The notes under the pieces are model-generated. The model was not told the DNA's origin and did not search any database. It saw only the letters and a program-made list of their open reading frames with translations. Positions 19,009-28,458 of a DNA stretch of 64,000 bases are shown here, piece by piece. Source of the stretch: Megasphaera paucivorans (GTDB taxonomy: Bacteria; Bacillota; Negativicutes; Veillonellales; Megasphaeraceae); contig NZ_FNHQ01000011.1 in NCBI RefSeq assembly GCF_900103535.1, forward strand, positions 21,976 to 85,975, given 5' to 3'. Made by a program: the position numbers and the translations under genes. Every line of letters starts with the position of its first letter. Position 1 is the stretch's first letter.

Positions 19009-19082
19009 CATACGATTTTCTTTAACTGCCGTACATTATATATATTACAGTAAAAACACGATATAAGTCTCAACATACATAA

Positions 19083-19118
19083 ATCACGCGCAGCGAATAT
19101 TTCTTCGCTGCGCGTGAT
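19083..19118. terminator. Hairpin between convergent genes
   Basis: The arms ATCACGCGCAGCGAA (19083-19097) and TTCGCTGCGCGTGAT (19104-19118) pair perfectly over 15 bp. The hairpin lies between the end of the ABC importer operon (plus) and the end of the Fur-family gene (minus), so it is probably a bidirectional terminator. The T-tracts are weak (TTTATG on the minus side). Confidence 0.65.
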
Positions 19119-19167
19119 GTATGATAGATACAGAAAAATAAAAACTTACAAAAAATGGCTTATCCCG

Positions 19168-19605
19168 CTATTTCATAATTTTTCTGCATTCCGGACAATA
19201 CCCATAGATTTCAAGATGATGCCCGACAATTTGAAAATCTGTTTTCGCTGCAATCTGCTTTTCCAAATCAGACAAAGGACACGGTGAAATATCAACAGTC
19301 TTATGACAGCGCAAGCAAATCAAGTGGTGTGTATGCCCTACATGGCATACAGAAAAAACATTTTTCTGCGTACCGGGAAAAAAAGATTTTTCCACAAGAC
19401 CTTTTTCAACAAACAGTTCCAAAACGCGATATATCGTAGAAAAATTCACAGTTTCTCCCTGTTGAACGGCAGTTTGATAAATTTCTTCTGCCGACAATAT
19501 TCCATCATGAGTTAACAGAATTTCCCATACCAAATTACGGGGCCGCGTACTTTTAATACCATGTTGATGCAAATATTCACGATGATCTTCTAACGAACAT
19601 GCCAT
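19168..19605 (-). CDS. Fur-family metalloregulator, probably Zur
   Basis: 145 residues. The winged helix contains GIKSTRPRNLVWEILL and TVNFSTIYRVLELFVEKGLVEK. The dimer domain has HTHHLICLRCHKTVD and ends YCPECRKIMK. The pairs CxxC and CxxC are the structural zinc site, and the His cluster is the sensing site. Its place as the third gene after znuC and znuB, with only 4 nt separation from znuB, makes zinc-dependent control of the flanking zinc uptake genes the best guess, but Fur or Mur function cannot be excluded from sequence alone. Confidence 0.88.
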   Translation of the reverse strand: MACSLEDHREYLHQHGIKSTRPRNLVWEILLTHDGILSAEEIYQTAVQQGETVNFSTIYRVLELFVEKGLVEKSFFPGTQKNVFSVCHVGHTHHLICLRCHKTVDISPCPLSDLEKQIAAKTDFQIVGHHLEIYGYCPECRKIMK

Positions 19606-19609
19606 ACTT

Positions 19610-20431
19610 TCACATCCTTTCTATATCAGTATGATGTCCAGCTAACCGGATTTGTTGAAACGCCATAACCATCATCAAAAGAAGAACAGAAGCAATCGCC
19701 GTTACCCCGCCAGGCGCCGCATCTATCCAATAAGAAACAAAAAGTCCTGCAAGAATATCAATAAAACTAAACAGCACCGATAACTGCAATGTTCTTCGGA
19801 AGCCCCGCTGCAACTGCAGTGCTGTCGCTACGGGTAATGCAATTAATGAACTAATAACTAAAATTCCAACAATTCGAATAGAAACAGAAATTGTTGCCGC
19901 TACAAGTACCGCAAATATATAGTTAATAATCTGACTTTTTACTCCGGCAATTTTTGCTCCATCTTCATCAAAAGTCAGAAAAACCAATTGAGGATAAAGC
20001 CGTAAAATAAGAAAAATGGAAATAATGCTGAGAATAAAAACAGACCAGACATCTTCGCGCGAAACAGTAAGTATACTTCCAAACAGAAAAGATTCCACAT
20101 TTGCATGGACCAAGCCGGAACTAATAATTGTAATAGCAATACCCACCGATAAAGACAATACAATTACTAAAATAAGTTCGGCGTAACGACGAAATCGTCG
20201 ACGCAAAGCTTCTATTACTACGCCAAAAAAAGACGTAAGGCAAAAAGCGCTAAGAATCGGATTTATATTCAATAATAGTCCCACAGCTACTCCGGCTAAA
20301 GAAGCATGTGCCAAGGAATCACCAATCATGGAATATCGCCGCAGCACTAAAAACATTCCAATCAAGGGACATACCACAGATATTAATACCGCTACAATAA
20401 AAGCATTTTGTATAAACGCATATTCAAACAT
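19610..20431 (-). CDS. znuB: Zinc/manganese ABC transporter permease ZnuB-like
   Basis: About 273 residues with eight or nine membrane helices; starts MFEYAFIQNAFIVAVLIS. The motif SMIGDSLAHASLAGVAVG and the helix GVTAIASVLLLMMVMAF are typical of the ABC-3 (ZnuB/MntB/TroC) family. It forms the zinc-conducting channel. The ATG overlaps the end of znuC by 8 nt (ATG-TT-TGA), so it is translationally coupled. A longer in-frame opening to 20548 lies inside znuC and lacks a ribosome site. Confidence 0.92.
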   Translation of the reverse strand: MFEYAFIQNAFIVAVLISVVCPLIGMFLVLRRYSMIGDSLAHASLAGVAVGLLLNINPILSAFCLTSFFGVVIEALRRRFRRYAELILVIVLSLSVGIAITIISSGLVHANVESFLFGSILTVSREDVWSVFILSIISIFLILRLYPQLVFLTFDEDGAKIAGVKSQIINYIFAVLVAATISVSIRIVGILVISSLIALPVATALQLQRGFRRTLQLSVLFSFIDILAGLFVSYWIDAAPGGVTAIASVLLLMMVMAFQQIRLAGHHTDIERM

Positions 20432-21101
20432 AAGCTTCACTTCCTGTATTTTCGGATACATATTCACGGATGTATTCTTCCGGTGAACAAAGATGACCAC
20501 TGCCGCCGGCAACATGATACATCTGCTTGGAATTTCGAATAGCGGCACGCAGATTATGTTCCACTGTAATAATGGTGATACCGTGTTCTTGATTAAGGCT
20601 CTTCAAAAATGGATATAACTCGCTTTGACTTTTTACATCAATCCCGGTCGACGGTTCATCAAGAATAATAAGATCTGGGTGTCCCATGAGCGCTCTTGCA
20701 ATAAAAACTTTTTGGCATTGTCCGCCGGAAAGGGTTCCGATAAGAGATTCTTCGTATCCTTTCATTCCCATCAACTCCAAATAATGGTTAATACAATCTT
20801 TATCCTTAATATGCAGCACCTTCCGATAACAATTCAGGACCTCCCGAACTGTAATAGGAAATTGACTATTCAACGATTCAAAACGCTGTGGCACATAAGC
20901 GGTCCGCGTAAAATCGTTACGCAAAGACCCTTTCACTGGTTTCAAAAGGCCTAGCAGCAATTTAACAAATGTGCTCTTACCACTGCCATTCTCACCGACA
21001 ATAGAAATATAATCCCCATTTTTTATCATAAGATTCAAATCCCGGAGAAGATACGGACTTCCGGTCTCATAGGCATAATATACATGTTCCAGCAAAATCA
21101 T
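20424..21101 (-). CDS. znuC: Zinc/manganese ABC transporter ATPase ZnuC-like
   Basis: About 225 residues. Walker A GENGSGKST, signature LSGGQCQKVFIARAL, Walker B LIILDEPSTGID and switch His (ITVEHN) are intact. It powers metal uptake with ZnuB and the ZnuA lipoprotein encoded divergently. The ATG at 21101 is preceded by GGAG with 8 nt spacing and is preferred over the longer opening to 21125. Confidence 0.93.
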   Translation of the reverse strand: MILLEHVYYAYETGSPYLLRDLNLMIKNGDYISIVGENGSGKSTFVKLLLGLLKPVKGSLRNDFTRTAYVPQRFESLNSQFPITVREVLNCYRKVLHIKDKDCINHYLELMGMKGYEESLIGTLSGGQCQKVFIARALMGHPDLIILDEPSTGIDVKSQSELYPFLKSLNQEHGITIITVEHNLRAAIRNSKQMYHVAGGSGHLCSPEEYIREYVSENTGSEAYV

Positions 21102-21139
21102 GGTATGTTCTCCCTCCCAATGCATAAATCCTTATTTTC

Positions 21140-21201
21140 TTGACATCTTGCGTAACATATTATATCCTATTTTAAAGCGCAAATGCAAGTTGTTCGCATT
21201 T
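21140..21201 (+). promoter_or_regulatory. znuA promoter with an inverted-repeat operator
   Basis: TTGACA (21140-21145), 17 nt, TATCCT (21163-21168) is a good promoter for znuA. Just downstream (21181-21201) the inverted repeat AAATGC-N9-GCATTT lies where a repressor would block transcription. A Fur-family (Zur) operator is the likely identity because the fur-family gene is in the divergent operon. The sequence does not match the Bacillus Zur box exactly. Confidence 0.6.
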
Positions 21202-21217
21202 AGAGAGAAGGGATTTC

Positions 21218-22159
21218 TTGAAACGCATAGTATATGCCTTACTATTTATTTTTTCTCTGTTTCTATTAACTTCCTGTACACTAGAAAAGGCCCCCTTTTC
21301 GGAAGCCTCCTCAAATAACCAAAAATTGCAAGTTGTCGTTTCGTTTAATGCCATGCGCGAATTAGCAGAAGCTATAGGCGGAAATAAAATAGAAATTAAA
21401 ACTATCATCCCCGACGGTGTAGAGCCGCACGATTTTGAGCCTAAAGCATCTGATGTAACAGCACTTTCCACTGCCTCTGTTTTTATTATCAATGGATTTG
21501 GTATGGAACAATCATGGGCGGAAAAAGCAATTAAAACCGCAGGAAACAAAAACTTGCTGTTCGTCATTGCCTCAAATGGAGCCACCCCCATTTATGATAC
21601 TGCCGCTTCCGCTTTTTGGAATAGCCAATCTCAGCGTCACGACATAGATCCACATATCTGGCTTAGTCTACAAGGAGCCAAATGGGAAGCCAAGAATATC
21701 CATAACGCGTTCATAAAAGCAGACCCGGCAAATAAAGCGTACTACGATGCGAACTATGATGCGTTTTCCGCCAAGATAGATTATTTGTATACCGACTATA
21801 AAACAAAATTCGACCAAAGTCCGTCCAAGGTATTTGTTACTGGTCACGCTGCGTTTTCTTATATGGCACGTGACTTCGGGCTGCAGCAGAACAGCCTGGA
21901 AAATGTTTTTGCCTCTGGTGAACCAAGTGCCCGCCGCCTAAAAGAACTTGCTGATTTTTGCTTAAATCATCATATCTCAACAATTTTTGTAGAAGATATG
22001 GAAAGTCCCAAAATTTCCCAGACACTCGCACACGAAGTAGGCGCTAACGTAGAAGGTATTTATACATTAGAAAGTTCCAACGGCAGCAAAACGTATTTAC
22101 AAACACAAAAGGAAAATTTAGAAAAAATATATCAAAGCCTATCCACCGGTCATTTATAA
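21218..22159 (+). CDS. znuA: Zinc/manganese-binding lipoprotein ZnuA-like
   Basis: 313 residues. The lipobox LTSC (Cys about 20) makes it a surface or periplasmic lipoprotein. The cluster A-I metal-binding pattern is present: PHDFEPKASD, HDIDPHIWLS, VTGHAAFSYMARDFGL and FVEDMESPK, giving three His and an acidic ligand. The metal loop is short (SQRHDIDPH). It delivers Zn (or Mn) to ZnuBC. The start codon is TTG at 21218, with AGAAGGGA upstream. The 3' end overlaps the convergent RND gene by 10 nt. Confidence 0.9.
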   Translation: MKRIVYALLFIFSLFLLTSCTLEKAPFSEASSNNQKLQVVVSFNAMRELAEAIGGNKIEIKTIIPDGVEPHDFEPKASDVTALSTASVFIINGFGMEQSWAEKAIKTAGNKNLLFVIASNGATPIYDTAASAFWNSQSQRHDIDPHIWLSLQGAKWEAKNIHNAFIKADPANKAYYDANYDAFSAKIDYLYTDYKTKFDQSPSKVFVTGHAAFSYMARDFGLQQNSLENVFASGEPSARRLKELADFCLNHHISTIFVEDMESPKISQTLAHEVGANVEGIYTLESSNGSKTYLQTQKENLEKIYQSLSTGHL

Positions 22160-25100
22160 CGTCTTACTACGTTTTCAACAACGACAAATAATATAGGTAT
22201 AAGGAATATTCCTATGGCAGTTGCCGCCAACATTCCCCCAACAACAGCCGTTCCCATAGAGGTACGTGCCCCCGCACCTGCCCCAGACGCCAGCATAAGA
22301 GGCAGACAACCAATAATAAAAGCGAGTGAAGTCATAATAATCGGGCGTAACCTCAACTGGGCCGCTTCAATGGCAGCTTGCTCTAATTTCATGCCTTGAT
22401 CAACTCGTACTTTTGCAAATTCTACGATTAAAATAGCATTTTTAGCAGCCAGACCAATCAGCATAATCAACCCAATTTGCATATAAATACTATTTTCCTG
22501 TCCCGTGAGATATTGGAACAAAAACGCGCCAAAAACTCCTGAGGGAATAGCCAATAACACAGCAAATGGCACACTCCAGCTTTCATATAAAGCTGCCAGA
22601 CAGAGAAACGCAAACAAAAGCGCCATCCCAAACACAATCGGAGTTCGCCCTGCCGATTGCTGTTCTTCCCGGCTTTGACCAGTCCATTCATAGGTATATC
22701 CATCCGGCAACGTTTCTTTTGCGACTTCGGACAATGCCTCCATAGCTTGTCCTGAACTGTAGCCACCGGCTTGTGTCCCGCTTATTTTAGCTGCTTGTAC
22801 ACCATTAAATCGAGTAATAACAGCCGGTGCCAGTACTTTTTTCATTGTAACCAGTGTGTTAAGCGGTATCATATCTCCATTACTACTTTTGACAAATAAG
22901 TAACGCAGGGCATCGGTATTACTTCTATACGGACTTTCCGCTTGAACGATAACCTTGTAGTTCCGTCCAAATCTCGTAAAATCATTCACTTCATCAGCAC
23001 CTAAAAAAACCTGCAAAGTGGAAAAAATATCATCTACCGATACTCCCAGAATCTCTGCTTTCTGGCGATCTACATCAAATCGATAACTAGGTGTTGATGT
23101 ACTGAAATTAGAAGATACCGCTCCAATTTCCTTACGTTTTTTAGCCTGTTCAACAAATTGCGTCGCTACTTTATCTAAATCAGTCAGTGTTCCTCCATTT
23201 CGATCTTCTATCATAAGTGAAAATCCGCCGACTGAACCCAATCCGGGCAGTGCCGGTGGATTAAATACCGCTACATTTCCTTCCAAGAAAGATGACGCAT
23301 CGGCTAATGTATCTTGTATCTCCGATTTGACTTGTAATGCAGGAGAAGTTCGCTCTGACCAAGGTGTTAATGCTACAAAAAGTTCTCCCGTATTTGTTTT
23401 GGAAGATCCTGTCAAAAGATCTGTTCCCGCCAAGGTCATAACTTGTGTAACTCCCGGCTGTTTTTGAATCATTTCAGAAATATGATCCATTGCATGAATC
23501 GTACGGGTCAAACTAGCTCCCTCCGGCAGCGTAACTCCCACCATATAATATCCTTGATCTTCTTCTGGTACTAAGGAGCTGGGAACAACGCGATATAGTA
23601 ATCCGGTAACAGCCAAGATACCCACTAAAAACAACATACACAGTTTCGCTTTAGGGATTAAATGCTGTATTTCTTTGCCATAGCGAATCGTAGTCATTCT
23701 TAAATATTCATTAAAAGATTTAAAAAATCGCTTCAATATACTCTGCTTCTCTGATTCACGAACCGGTTTCAAGATAAGTGCGCAAAGTGCCGGTGTAAGT
23801 GATAATGCTACAAATGCCGATAATCCCATAGAAATAGCAATAGTCAAAGCAAACTGCTTATACAATACCCCCATAATGCCGCCAAAAAATGCTACGGGTA
23901 AAAATACCGAAGCCAAAACAAACGCGATTGCAATAACCGGTCCGGATACTTCCTTCATGGCTTGTACCGTTGCTTCCCGTGGACTCATGTGATCGTCTTT
24001 AATATGTCGTTCAACAGCTTCAATAACTACAATTGCATCATCCACCACCAACCCAATCGCCAAGACCATGGCAAATAATGTCAGTGTATTAATTGTAAAT
24101 CCTAGAAACGTAAAAGCTGTAAATGTACCAATCAACGATACCGGTACTGCCAAAAGAGGAATAAGCGTAGCTCTCCAGCTTTGTAAAAATAAATATACTA
24201 CTAAAACAACGAGTGCCAGTGCTTCTAAAAATGTCCGGCATACTTCGAGAATAGATTCATAAATAAACTTAGTATTATCAATGGTAATGGCATAATCCAT
24301 ATCAGTCGGAAATTTATCCTTGGCATTTTTCAATAACTCTTTGATTTTCCCAATTGTATCCAATGAATTAGCATCGCTGTTTAATTTAATAGAAAAGCCA
24401 GCACTGGCATGCCCATTTTGTTTAGAATCATAAATATAATCCCGGCTTCCCATTTCGACCTTGGCAATATCTTTCAACCGTACCGCCGCACCCGTTGGTT
24501 TTGCCATAATAATAATATTGCCAAACTCTTTTGCATCTATAAGTCTGCCTTGCACACGTACGGTATACTCAAAAGCCTGTTTTGTTTCTGTCGGCATTTT
24601 TCCCAAAGAACCTGCAGGGGCTTGGACATTTTGACTTTCAATAGCTGAAATAACATCACTCGTCGACACACCCAGTTTCGCCATTTTTTCCGGCTGAAGC
24701 CATACCCGCATGCTGTAATCCGCACCAAATGCAGACACTTCACCGACACCTTTAATGCGTTTAATGTCATCGAGCAAATAAAGATTTCCGTAATTTTCTA
24801 AAAATTTAGCATCATATGTATTATTTGGAGAATACAAGGTAAACGTCAGTGCGCTATCATCTGACGATTTCGTTGTGGAAATCCCCTGCGTTTGAACCGA
24901 ATCAGGCAAAGATGCCTTAACCTCCGATACGCGGTTTTGTGTTTGAACAGAGTCCATATCCGAATTTGTCCCAGTTTCAAATTGCACATTCAGTGTATAA
25001 AACCCCGTATCCGTACTCGTAGACGTCATAGACTCCATACCATCTACCCCATTGACTTGTTCTTCTATTACTTGTGCTACGGTGTCATTAATAACCTCGG

Positions 25101-25260
25101 CATTAGCACCTTGGTATTTGGTACTGACGGAAATCGTAGGTGGGGAAATATTAGGATATTGCGCCACCGACAATCCCACTGCCGATACAATTCCCAAAAG
25201 CACGATAATGATAGACACTACAATAGCAAAAATAGGTCGATTTATAAAAAATTTAGCCAT
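22150..25260 (-). CDS. RND multidrug efflux pump (AcrB/MexB type), second of a tandem pair
   Basis: About 1036 residues, the normal HAE1-RND length. It begins MAKFFINRPIFAIVVSIIIV. The proton-relay Asp pair is in GLVVDDAIVVIEAVERH, and the relay Lys in GLAAKNAILIVEF. The docking and porter domains are complete. It pumps hydrophobic compounds from the periplasm or inner membrane through an outer-membrane channel with the adaptor encoded two genes upstream. The ATG at 25260 has GAGGAG 5 nt upstream; the slightly longer opening to 25272 would place this site within the gene. It closely resembles the preceding pump and probably arose by duplication. No outer-membrane TolC-like gene is in the window. 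Confidence 0.95.
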   Translation of the reverse strand: MAKFFINRPIFAIVVSIIIVLLGIVSAVGLSVAQYPNISPPTISVSTKYQGANAEVINDTVAQVIEEQVNGVDGMESMTSTSTDTGFYTLNVQFETGTNSDMDSVQTQNRVSEVKASLPDSVQTQGISTTKSSDDSALTFTLYSPNNTYDAKFLENYGNLYLLDDIKRIKGVGEVSAFGADYSMRVWLQPEKMAKLGVSTSDVISAIESQNVQAPAGSLGKMPTETKQAFEYTVRVQGRLIDAKEFGNIIIMAKPTGAAVRLKDIAKVEMGSRDYIYDSKQNGHASAGFSIKLNSDANSLDTIGKIKELLKNAKDKFPTDMDYAITIDNTKFIYESILEVCRTFLEALALVVLVVYLFLQSWRATLIPLLAVPVSLIGTFTAFTFLGFTINTLTLFAMVLAIGLVVDDAIVVIEAVERHIKDDHMSPREATVQAMKEVSGPVIAIAFVLASVFLPVAFFGGIMGVLYKQFALTIAISMGLSAFVALSLTPALCALILKPVRESEKQSILKRFFKSFNEYLRMTTIRYGKEIQHLIPKAKLCMLFLVGILAVTGLLYRVVPSSLVPEEDQGYYMVGVTLPEGASLTRTIHAMDHISEMIQKQPGVTQVMTLAGTDLLTGSSKTNTGELFVALTPWSERTSPALQVKSEIQDTLADASSFLEGNVAVFNPPALPGLGSVGGFSLMIEDRNGGTLTDLDKVATQFVEQAKKRKEIGAVSSNFSTSTPSYRFDVDRQKAEILGVSVDDIFSTLQVFLGADEVNDFTRFGRNYKVIVQAESPYRSNTDALRYLFVKSSNGDMIPLNTLVTMKKVLAPAVITRFNGVQAAKISGTQAGGYSSGQAMEALSEVAKETLPDGYTYEWTGQSREEQQSAGRTPIVFGMALLFAFLCLAALYESWSVPFAVLLAIPSGVFGAFLFQYLTGQENSIYMQIGLIMLIGLAAKNAILIVEFAKVRVDQGMKLEQAAIEAAQLRLRPIIMTSLAFIIGCLPLMLASGAGAGARTSMGTAVVGGMLAATAIGIFLIPILFVVVENVVRRYK

Positions 25261-25313
25261 GTTTCTCCTCATATTTGCTTCATCACGTTAAATTTGAATT
25301 TTTATATATTTTT

Positions 25314-28300
25314 TTATTGTTTATGCCAAAAGTGGAATTTCCCCGTTTTCTTTTCAATAACTACAAATAAAGTAGGAATGAGAAAAATTCCGATTGTTGT
25401 TGCCGCAAACATGCCACCGACGACAGCAGTTCCCATAGAGGTACGTGCTCCGGCTCCAGCACCACTTGCCAACATCAAAGGCAAGCAGCCAATAATAAAT
25501 GTCAATGAAGTCATAATAATGGGACGCACTCGTAACTGTGCCGCTTCTACCGCAGCCTGGGATGCCTTCATTCCCTGATCCACGCGTATTTTGGCAAATT
25601 CCACAATAAGGATTGCATTTTTAGCCGCTAAGCCGACAAGCATTACCAATCCAATTTGCATGTATATGCTGTCCTCCAGACCACGCAGATATTGAAAGAA
25701 AAAAGCTCCAAATATACCCGCCGGTATAGCTAATAAAACAGCAAAAGGAACACTCCAACTCTCATATAAAGCAGCTAAGCAAAGAAAAGCAAACAGAAAG
25801 GCAAGCCCAAATAAAATAGGAGCTTTAGATGAAGATTTTTGTTCTTCTCGACTTTGTCCGGACCATTCATACGTATACCCTTGCGGCAGCGTCTGAGCTG
25901 CAACTTCTTCTAAGGCTTTCATTGCCTGCCCGGAACTGTATCCAGGCGCCTGACTTCCATTAATTCGTGCCGCCTTTACGCCGTTGAAGCGGCTGATTAC
26001 AGAAGGGGCATACACCTTCTTAGGAGTAATCAACGTATTGAGCGGCACCATATCACCATTTGCATTTTTTACATGCAAATACTGTAAAGCATTCACATCT
26101 CCGCGAAACATACCATCTGCTTGAACAGCCACTTTATAGTTACGTCCAAACAGGGTAAAATCATTCACTTCATTTCCTCCCAGAAAAACCTGCAATGTAG
26201 AGAATATATCACTGATAGATACACCTAATACTTTGGCCTTATCCCTATCTATGTCATATTCGTATCCCGGTGTGCTGGCTTTAAAGTTAGAAGAAATCCG
26301 GCCAATCTCCGGTCGTTTCTGTGCCGCTGCGATAAACTGCTGCGATACAGCATCTAAATTATTCAATGTTCCACCGGCCCGATCTTCCAGCATGAGCGAA
26401 AAACCGCCAACTGCACCCAATCCCGGCAATGCTGGTGGATTAAGCGCCAATAATGTCCCCTCCTGTAAATGTCTTCCACTCATCATCGTTTTTCCTATCT
26501 CAGATTGAACACTTACATCACTGCTTTTTCGTTCTTCCCATGGCTTGAGCGAGACAAACACCACTCCGGCACTAGATTTATTACCGCCTCCCAACAAATC
26601 CATGCCAGTCAGCGCCATAACTTGAGCGACTCCCGGCTGCTGCTGTATCATTTTTGAAACCTTTTCTACCGCTTCTTTTGTACGTCCTAAGCTGGAAGCT
26701 TCTGGTAAATTTATCGCGACAATATACCTGCCCTGATCTTCTTCCGGTATAAAGCTAGTCGGAACTAATTTATATAAAACCCCGCTGAAAATAACTAAAA
26801 ATATAAGAAAACAGATACTTAACTTAGTTTTAAGCATAGACTGACGTAGGAATATTCCATATTTTTCTATATACGCTGCAAGCTTACCATTAAATTTTTT
26901 AAAAAACCGGCCAAGTACACTTATCTCAGAAATCGGCTGATATGGTCGAAGAAGTTTTACGCATAAAGCAGGTGTCAAGGATAATGCAACTAATGCGGAC
27001 AATCCCATAGAAACAACAATAGTCAAAGCAAACTGACGATATAAAATTCCTGTCATCCCTTGAAAAAACGCAACCGGTAAAAATACGGAAGTCAATACAC
27101 AGGCAATAGCCACAATAGGACCCGATACCTCTTTCATAGCCAAACAAGTGGCATCATGAGGATTTAAATGATCATATCGCATATGATGTTCTACCGCTTC
27201 TATGACAACGATAGCATCATCTACTACTAACCCAATTGCCAAAACCAGTGCAAACAGTGTCAGCGTATTGATATTAAATCGCAAGATGATAAATGCCGCA
27301 AACGTTCCAATAAGGGATACCGGTATCGCCAGCAGTGGAATAAGCGTAGCCCGCCAATTTTGTAAAAATAAAAAAACAATCAAAACGACCAGCATCAACG
27401 CTTCCACAAAAGTCTTACTCACTTCCAGCATAGATTCTCGAATAAACTTTGTATTATCAACAGATACAACATAATCCATATCCGGCGGAAAATCTTTTTT
27501 TGCATTTTCCAAATACGTTTTTACCTCATCAATAGACTTCAACGTATTCGCCTTGCTATTTAAAAGAATTGCAAAACCAGCACTTTCATTACCATTTTGT
27601 TCGGTAATGTTAGTATAGTTTTCACTACCCATTTCAATTTTTGCAATATCTTTCAAATAAACAATGGACCCATCTGATTTTGCCAAAACAATTAATTTAC
27701 CAAATTGAGCTGCATCAGACAATCGTCCTTTTATACGCGCTGTAAATTGAAGTGCTTGTTTGTCATCCGCCGGCCGAGCTCCTAAGGCACCTGTCGGTGC
27801 CTCTAAATTTTGTTTTTGTATGGCTGCTACCACATCGCTAGTAGATACTCCTAATTTTGCCATTTTATCCGGTTGGAGCCATACACGCATACTATAATCA
27901 GCACCAAAGGCATTGACATCACCAACTCCATCAATGCGCTTCAACCCATCAACAAGGTATAAACTGCCATAATTTTTCAAAAATTTTGCATCATAGGTAT
28001 GATTGGGAGAATATAATTGAAAAACAAAAGCCATATCTTCCGATGAATTTCTGCTAGCAATTCCTTTTTGTTGTACCGTTGTTGGCAAAGAAGGCTCTGC
28101 TGACGACACTCGATCTTGGACTTGTACAGCTGCCACATTGGGATCTTTGCCCGCTTCAAATTGAATCCGCAGTTTATACGACCCATCATCGGCCACAGTT
28201 CCCGTCATATTGTCCATTCCGTCAACACCATTTACCTCTTGTTCTATGACCTGTGCCACAGAATCATTGACAACCTCGGCATTGGCACCCTGATAGGAAG

Positions 28301-28439
28301 TACTGATAGAAACAGTCGGCGGCGTTATTTTAGGATATTGTGCAATAGACAAATTCAAAATAGATACAATTCCCAAAAGAACAATAATAACGGACAGTAC
28401 AATAGCAAAAACAGGCCGTTCAATAAAAAATTTAGCCAT
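25314..28439 (-). CDS. RND multidrug efflux pump (AcrB/MexB type), first of a tandem pair
   Basis: 1041 residues beginning MAKFFIERPVFAIVLSVIIV. The relay residues are intact (GLVVDDAIVVIEAVEHH and GLAAKNAILIVEF), so both tandem pumps should be proton-driven. Twelve membrane helices and two large periplasmic loops are apparent. It follows the adaptor gene by 19 nt and precedes the second pump by 53 nt. Two full pumps sharing one adaptor recall MdtABC, in which MdtB and MdtC assemble as a heterotrimer; whether that holds here is inference. Confidence 0.95.
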   Translation of the reverse strand: MAKFFIERPVFAIVLSVIIVLLGIVSILNLSIAQYPKITPPTVSISTSYQGANAEVVNDSVAQVIEQEVNGVDGMDNMTGTVADDGSYKLRIQFEAGKDPNVAAVQVQDRVSSAEPSLPTTVQQKGIASRNSSEDMAFVFQLYSPNHTYDAKFLKNYGSLYLVDGLKRIDGVGDVNAFGADYSMRVWLQPDKMAKLGVSTSDVVAAIQKQNLEAPTGALGARPADDKQALQFTARIKGRLSDAAQFGKLIVLAKSDGSIVYLKDIAKIEMGSENYTNITEQNGNESAGFAILLNSKANTLKSIDEVKTYLENAKKDFPPDMDYVVSVDNTKFIRESMLEVSKTFVEALMLVVLIVFLFLQNWRATLIPLLAIPVSLIGTFAAFIILRFNINTLTLFALVLAIGLVVDDAIVVIEAVEHHMRYDHLNPHDATCLAMKEVSGPIVAIACVLTSVFLPVAFFQGMTGILYRQFALTIVVSMGLSALVALSLTPALCVKLLRPYQPISEISVLGRFFKKFNGKLAAYIEKYGIFLRQSMLKTKLSICFLIFLVIFSGVLYKLVPTSFIPEEDQGRYIVAINLPEASSLGRTKEAVEKVSKMIQQQPGVAQVMALTGMDLLGGGNKSSAGVVFVSLKPWEERKSSDVSVQSEIGKTMMSGRHLQEGTLLALNPPALPGLGAVGGFSLMLEDRAGGTLNNLDAVSQQFIAAAQKRPEIGRISSNFKASTPGYEYDIDRDKAKVLGVSISDIFSTLQVFLGGNEVNDFTLFGRNYKVAVQADGMFRGDVNALQYLHVKNANGDMVPLNTLITPKKVYAPSVISRFNGVKAARINGSQAPGYSSGQAMKALEEVAAQTLPQGYTYEWSGQSREEQKSSSKAPILFGLAFLFAFLCLAALYESWSVPFAVLLAIPAGIFGAFFFQYLRGLEDSIYMQIGLVMLVGLAAKNAILIVEFAKIRVDQGMKASQAAVEAAQLRVRPIIMTSLTFIIGCLPLMLASGAGAGARTSMGTAVVGGMFAATTIGIFLIPTLFVVIEKKTGKFHFWHKQ

Positions 28440-28458
28440 GCTTACTCCTCACTTCTGT

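Noticed and set aside
24892..25578. A 228-codon plus-strand open frame across the two RND genes
   Set aside because: Antisense of the conserved starts and ends of both pumps; composition is that of a shadow frame.
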